42,791 nt of DNA. Origin: Micromonospora sp. AMSO31t (GTDB taxonomy: Bacteria; Actinomycetota; Actinomycetes; Mycobacteriales; Micromonosporaceae). Shown piece by piece: positions 39,978 through 42,791 of this stretch. The notes under the pieces are model-generated. The model made no database searches. It saw only the letters and a program-made list of their open reading frames with translations, and was not told the DNA's origin. The DNA is taken from assembly GCF_008868175.1 (NCBI RefSeq), contig NZ_WBKT01000039.1, positions 1 to 42,791 of the forward strand. The letters run 5' to 3'. Positions within the stretch are counted from its first letter, which is position 1; each line of letters opens with the position of its first letter. A program made the translations under genes and the position numbers.

Positions 39978-40919
39978 TCAGATCGCCGTCCCCGGTGGCG
40001 ACTTCAGCAGCGCCGCCGCCTCGGACAGGTATCCGCCGCGCCCCGACCGCAGGGCGGCGGCGGCCATCCGGACCAGGTCGATGTTGACGCCGGCCGCGCC
40101 GCTCGGGTCGTGCACCTTGAGCCGCACGTCCAGGCTCACCTCGGTGCCACCCCAGCCCTGCGCCTCGACGTTGAGGTGGGCGATCTTCTGCGACCCCAGG
40201 TGCGGAAGGTATCCGAGCGGGGCCATCTCGACCCGGTCCGATCCGACCGCGTTCGCCTTGGACCGCTGCTTGGTGTTCGGGTTCTCCACGAGGTTACGGA
40301 AGTCCTCGGTGCCACCGAGATTGACCTGGTAGGAGCTGACCAGGGTGAGGCCGCGCTCCGCGAGCAGGCGCAGCAGCGCGTGATGCACCACGGAGGTGCC
40401 GAACTGGCTGGCCAGGTCGTCGCCGAGCAGCGGCAGGCCGGCCGCCTCGAAGCGTGCGACCCAGGAGGGGTCCCTGGCCACGCCGTCGGACGTGGTGTTG
40501 ACGAACGCCACGCCGGCCAGCAGCGCCGCCTCTGCGTAGGCGCGCGCGGTGTCCGGCCGGCCGCTCGGCGCGGAGTAGAGCAGCACCTCGGCGCCCTTCA
40601 GCGCGTGCGCCACCCGCTCGACCTCCGTCGCGTCCACGAGACCACGCTGCACCGTCACGCCCGACGGCGGCAACTCGGCGTCGAGCCGGGGGAAGTTGTT
40701 GCGCGGCAGGAAAATCGCCTCGTGCAGGTCCCGGCCCACCTTGCCGTCGGAGATGGCGAACGCCGCCACCACGTCGACGTCCCCGACGCTCAGGCCCGCC
40801 AGCTCCGGGCGGTGGACGCCCACGAGGCTGCCGGCGCGGCGGTAGAAGTTGATCCCCTGTACCAGGGCCGACGTGTTGTTGCCCACGCCGACGACGGCGA
40901 CCTTCGCGCTTTCGATCAT
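39978..40919 (-). CDS. Inositol-3-phosphate synthase-like protein
   Basis: 313 residues. KVAVVGVGNNTSALVQGINF is the NAD-binding start of myo-inositol-1-phosphate synthases. GLPLLGDDLASQFGTSVVHH and SYQVNLGGTEDFRNLVENPN, then NTKQRSKANAVGSDRVEMAP, match the conserved catalytic region with its Lys residues (GDD, NTK). At 313 residues it is shorter than the usual actinobacterial Ino1 (about 360), so it may be a paralogue with a different sugar-phosphate substrate. The reaction would be NAD-dependent cyclisation of glucose 6-phosphate if canonical. It is transcribed alone. Confidence 0.85.
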   Translation of the reverse strand: MIESAKVAVVGVGNNTSALVQGINFYRRAGSLVGVHRPELAGLSVGDVDVVAAFAISDGKVGRDLHEAIFLPRNNFPRLDAELPPSGVTVQRGLVDATEVERVAHALKGAEVLLYSAPSGRPDTARAYAEAALLAGVAFVNTTSDGVARDPSWVARFEAAGLPLLGDDLASQFGTSVVHHALLRLLAERGLTLVSSYQVNLGGTEDFRNLVENPNTKQRSKANAVGSDRVEMAPLGYLPHLGSQKIAHLNVEAQGWGGTEVSLDVRLKVHDPSGAAGVNIDLVRMAAAALRSGRGGYLSEAAALLKSPPGTAI

Positions 40920-41036
40920 GGCTGGAGGCTACCCGGACGGCCCGCTCGTCATGATCCGCGGCTTCGCCAGGTGAATCCCGGTGGCCACCGGGCAGTCCCG
41001 CCGGTCACGGGTCGCGACCGCCCTATGCTCGGGCCC

Positions 41037-41477
41037 ATGGCGATTCAGCGGATGGACCACGTCGGCATCGTCGTCGACGACCTCGAGGCCGCGGTGGCGT
41101 TCTTCGTCGAACTCGGCATGGAGCCAGAGGGCGAGGCGCCGATCGAGGGACGGTGGGTGGACCGGATCAACGCCCTCGACGGCGTCCGGGTCGACATGGT
41201 CATGCTGCGGACCCCGGACGGCCACGGCAAGGTCGAGCTGACGAAATTCCGCTCGCCGGCCGCGGTCAGCGCCGAGCCCGCCGTCGCACCGCCGAACACG
41301 CTGGGCCTGCGCAACATCATGTTCGCCGTCGACGACATCGACGACGTCATCGCCCGCCTGCGGACCCGCGGCGCCGAACTCGTCGGCGAGGTGGTGCAGT
41401 ACGAGGACTTCTACCGGCTCTGCTACGTCCGTGGGCCCGAGGGCATCATCGTCGCGCTGGCCGAGCAGCTCGGCTGA
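41037..41477 (+). CDS. VOC-family (glyoxalase-like) protein
   Basis: 146 residues from ATG 41037. Two beta-alpha-beta-beta-beta units: RMDHVGIVVDDLEAAVAFFV (His8 as first metal ligand) with KVELTKFRSP (Glu), and LRNIMFAVDDIDDVIARLRT with YVRGPEGIIVALAEQL (Glu); the second-half His is replaced in LRNIMF. This is the methylmalonyl-CoA epimerase/lactoylglutathione-lyase-like fold. Substrate unknown; no operon partner on this strand. Confidence 0.9.
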   Translation: MAIQRMDHVGIVVDDLEAAVAFFVELGMEPEGEAPIEGRWVDRINALDGVRVDMVMLRTPDGHGKVELTKFRSPAAVSAEPAVAPPNTLGLRNIMFAVDDIDDVIARLRTRGAELVGEVVQYEDFYRLCYVRGPEGIIVALAEQLG

Positions 41478-41510
41478 CGCCACCGAGGAGGCCCCGCGGC
41501 GGCGGCACGG

Positions 41511-42722
41511 TCAGTGGTCGGGGGTGGTCGGGCCGGAGTCGGCCACCCAGGTCGGATGGGCCGCGACGAACGCGGCGACCGTGTCGTCGCGTACCGCGTG
41601 CAGCAGTTGCACGCTGGTCGGGCTGAGGATCTCGGCGCTGCCGACGCCCGGAACGGTACGGCTGTTGAAGGTGCCGCCGTTGGTCTTGAGGGTGGTGATG
41701 GCGTCGGGGTGGACACCGCGCATGGCGAACGCCCAGTCGGCGAGCGGGATGCCGCCGTCGTCCACGGTCATGGTCCGCCCGACCGCCGACAGCAGCCCGG
41801 GCAGTTTCGTCGGCGAGTCCAGTCCCTGGCTGACCACCTGGGTGAGCACGGCCTTGACGAACTGCTGCTGGTGGCGCTGCCGCCCGTAGTCGAAGTCGTG
41901 GTTGGCCAGCAGGTCCCGCTGCCGGACGAAGTCCAGCGCCTGCGCGGGGTCGAGGCAGTGCTGGCCCTTCGTGTAGACGTTCGGGGTGACGCCGGGGATG
42001 CGGTGGTTGACCGTGCCGTCCGGGTTGATCGCGTACGGCGCGGCGGGCTTGCCGGCGGCGTCGTGCCCGACGTGGATCGAGGTGGTGGTCTCGTCGATGT
42101 ACATGCAGACGTGGCCGAGCACCTGGACGATCTTCTTGAAGCCCTGGAAGTCGATGATCCCGCCGGCGTCGGGGGTGATGCCGGTCAGGTCGCGGACGGT
42201 CAGCGCCAGCAGTTCGAAGCCGTGCGAGAGCGCCGCGGAGCCGGTCAGCCCCCGGCTGCCGAACGCGAAGGCAGCGTTGATCTTGTTCTGCCCGCCGCGG
42301 AACGGCGTGGCCCCGTTGTCGTACGCGGGGATGGTGACCAGCGAGTCCCGGGGCAGCGAGACCAGGTACGCCTGGGTGTGGTCGGCCGGGATGTGCAGCA
42401 GGATGATCGAGTCCGCGCGGGTGAGCTGGCTCGGATCCTGGTTCGGGCGGGTGTCGACGCCGACGAGCAGGATGTTCTTCGCCCCGGTGATCGTCCGGTG
42501 GTGCTCGCTGGGCGCCGCGGCGGCGCCGAGGAGGTTCTGCCGGGTGACCTGGCCGGTGGCGGCGTGCAGCAGGTAGGCGCTGCCGCCCAGCGCCACCCCG
42601 CTCAGCGTCATCAGCGTCGTGCCGACCGCCACGCACCACCGGGCCCAGCGGGGCCAGGGCCGCCGCGCGGACCGGCGCGGCGGGACCGGACCGGCCGGGC
42701 CGGCGGTGATCGGGTACGACAC
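41511..42722 (-). CDS. LytR-CpsA-Psr (LCP) family cell-wall glycopolymer ligase
   Basis: 403 residues from GTG 42722. A short cytoplasmic tail rich in Arg and Pro and one membrane helix (about 29-52, CVAVGTTLMTLSGVALGGSA) precede the LCP domain. NILLVGVDTRPNQDPSQLTR and ADSIILLHIPADHTQAYLVS then LPRDSLVTIP carry the conserved Asp and Arg residues that bind the lipid pyrophosphate. KINAAFAFGSRG, RQRDLLANHDFDYGRQRHQQ and FVKAVLTQV follow. LCP proteins attach polymers such as teichoic acid or arabinogalactan to peptidoglycan, outside the membrane. Confidence 0.94.
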   Translation of the reverse strand: MSYPITAGPAGPVPPRRSARRPWPRWARWCVAVGTTLMTLSGVALGGSAYLLHAATGQVTRQNLLGAAAAPSEHHRTITGAKNILLVGVDTRPNQDPSQLTRADSIILLHIPADHTQAYLVSLPRDSLVTIPAYDNGATPFRGGQNKINAAFAFGSRGLTGSAALSHGFELLALTVRDLTGITPDAGGIIDFQGFKKIVQVLGHVCMYIDETTTSIHVGHDAAGKPAAPYAINPDGTVNHRIPGVTPNVYTKGQHCLDPAQALDFVRQRDLLANHDFDYGRQRHQQQFVKAVLTQVVSQGLDSPTKLPGLLSAVGRTMTVDDGGIPLADWAFAMRGVHPDAITTLKTNGGTFNSRTVPGVGSAEILSPTSVQLLHAVRDDTVAAFVAAHPTWVADSGPTTPDH

Positions 42723-42739
42723 CGTGTGATCTCCCAGGT

Positions 42740-42791
42740 CAGAGGGGGTGGCGGGCCGGTCCAGGGTATGCCGGGCCCGCCACCCCCTCTG
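42740..42791. terminator. Long stem-loop terminator at the right edge
   Basis: Perfect 18-bp arms (42740-42757 and 42774-42791) around a 16-base loop, 17 bases upstream of the LCP start. It probably ends a transcript coming from beyond the right edge. The stem could extend past the window. Confidence 0.7.

Noticed and set aside
1..42791. CRISPR arrays, rRNA genes, prophage modules, replication origin
   Set aside because: Looked for and not seen: no regular repeats with spacers, no rRNA-like stretches, no phage structural genes or integrase, no DnaA-box cluster.

Overview
The window is very GC-rich DNA, with G or C at nearly every third codon position, many GTG starts and ATGA/GTGA overlaps. 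It carries actinobacterial families such as DUF4326, LCP, ECF sigma factors with SnoaL-like tails, and LacI pairs. A Micromonospora-like actinomycete is the most likely source; this is inferred from style and family content, not from a marker gene.

Positions 1-7700 hold one end of a thiazole/oxazole-modified peptide (TOMM, thiazolylpeptide-type) cluster. On the minus strand, in transcription order, come an E1-like/leader-binding protein fused to a YcaO-like tail, three tandem precursor peptides whose cores are almost only Ser, Cys and Thr, a YcaO cyclodehydratase, and the start of another gene that leaves the window. A divergent ABC exporter (ATPase, permease, small membrane protein) follows. 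Positions 7.7-11.2 kb are decayed: a GNAT gene broken by an in-frame amber codon, a DHFR-like reductase, a gamma-glutamyltransferase reduced to its C-terminal part, and a TnpB gene with an apparent internal deletion directly beside it. At 12-13.4 kb lies an ArsR/SRPBCC/TIGR03086 operon with two predicted operators.

Positions 13.7-23.2 kb form a LacI-controlled catabolic locus. An enolase-superfamily enzyme and its LacI regulator face an ABC transporter of the NMT1/SsuABC type, a Gfo/Idh/MocA dehydrogenase, a DUF993 aldolase-like protein, a TIM-barrel isomerase and a glycerate kinase. At 23-29 kb are a lipoprotein/membrane pair, an ECF sigma factor with a cupin-like/DUF6069 reading frame, a scarred stretch with a second glycerate kinase fragment, and a divergent HxlR/DUF899 pair.

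The most interesting locus is 29.5-30.8 kb. A promoter with an A-tract just above its -35 (WhiB7/WblC-like) precedes a 19-codon leader ORF. A hairpin starting at the leader stop codon sequesters the Shine-Dalgarno of a GNAT acetyltransferase gene, which is followed by a paralogue of translation initiation factor IF-1 and a strong terminator. This reads as a drug- or stall-inducible translation-protection operon.

Positions 31.4-35.8 kb hold a secreted PQQ-type sugar dehydrogenase and a LamG protein divergent from a second LacI regulator, with a perfect 30-bp palindrome between them. The rest (35.8-42.8 kb) is mostly single genes: DUF4326, GNAT, alpha/beta hydrolase, DksA/TraR zinc finger with a terminator-like leader, a second ECF sigma, DHFR-like reductase, inositol-phosphate-synthase-like protein, VOC protein and an LCP ligase.
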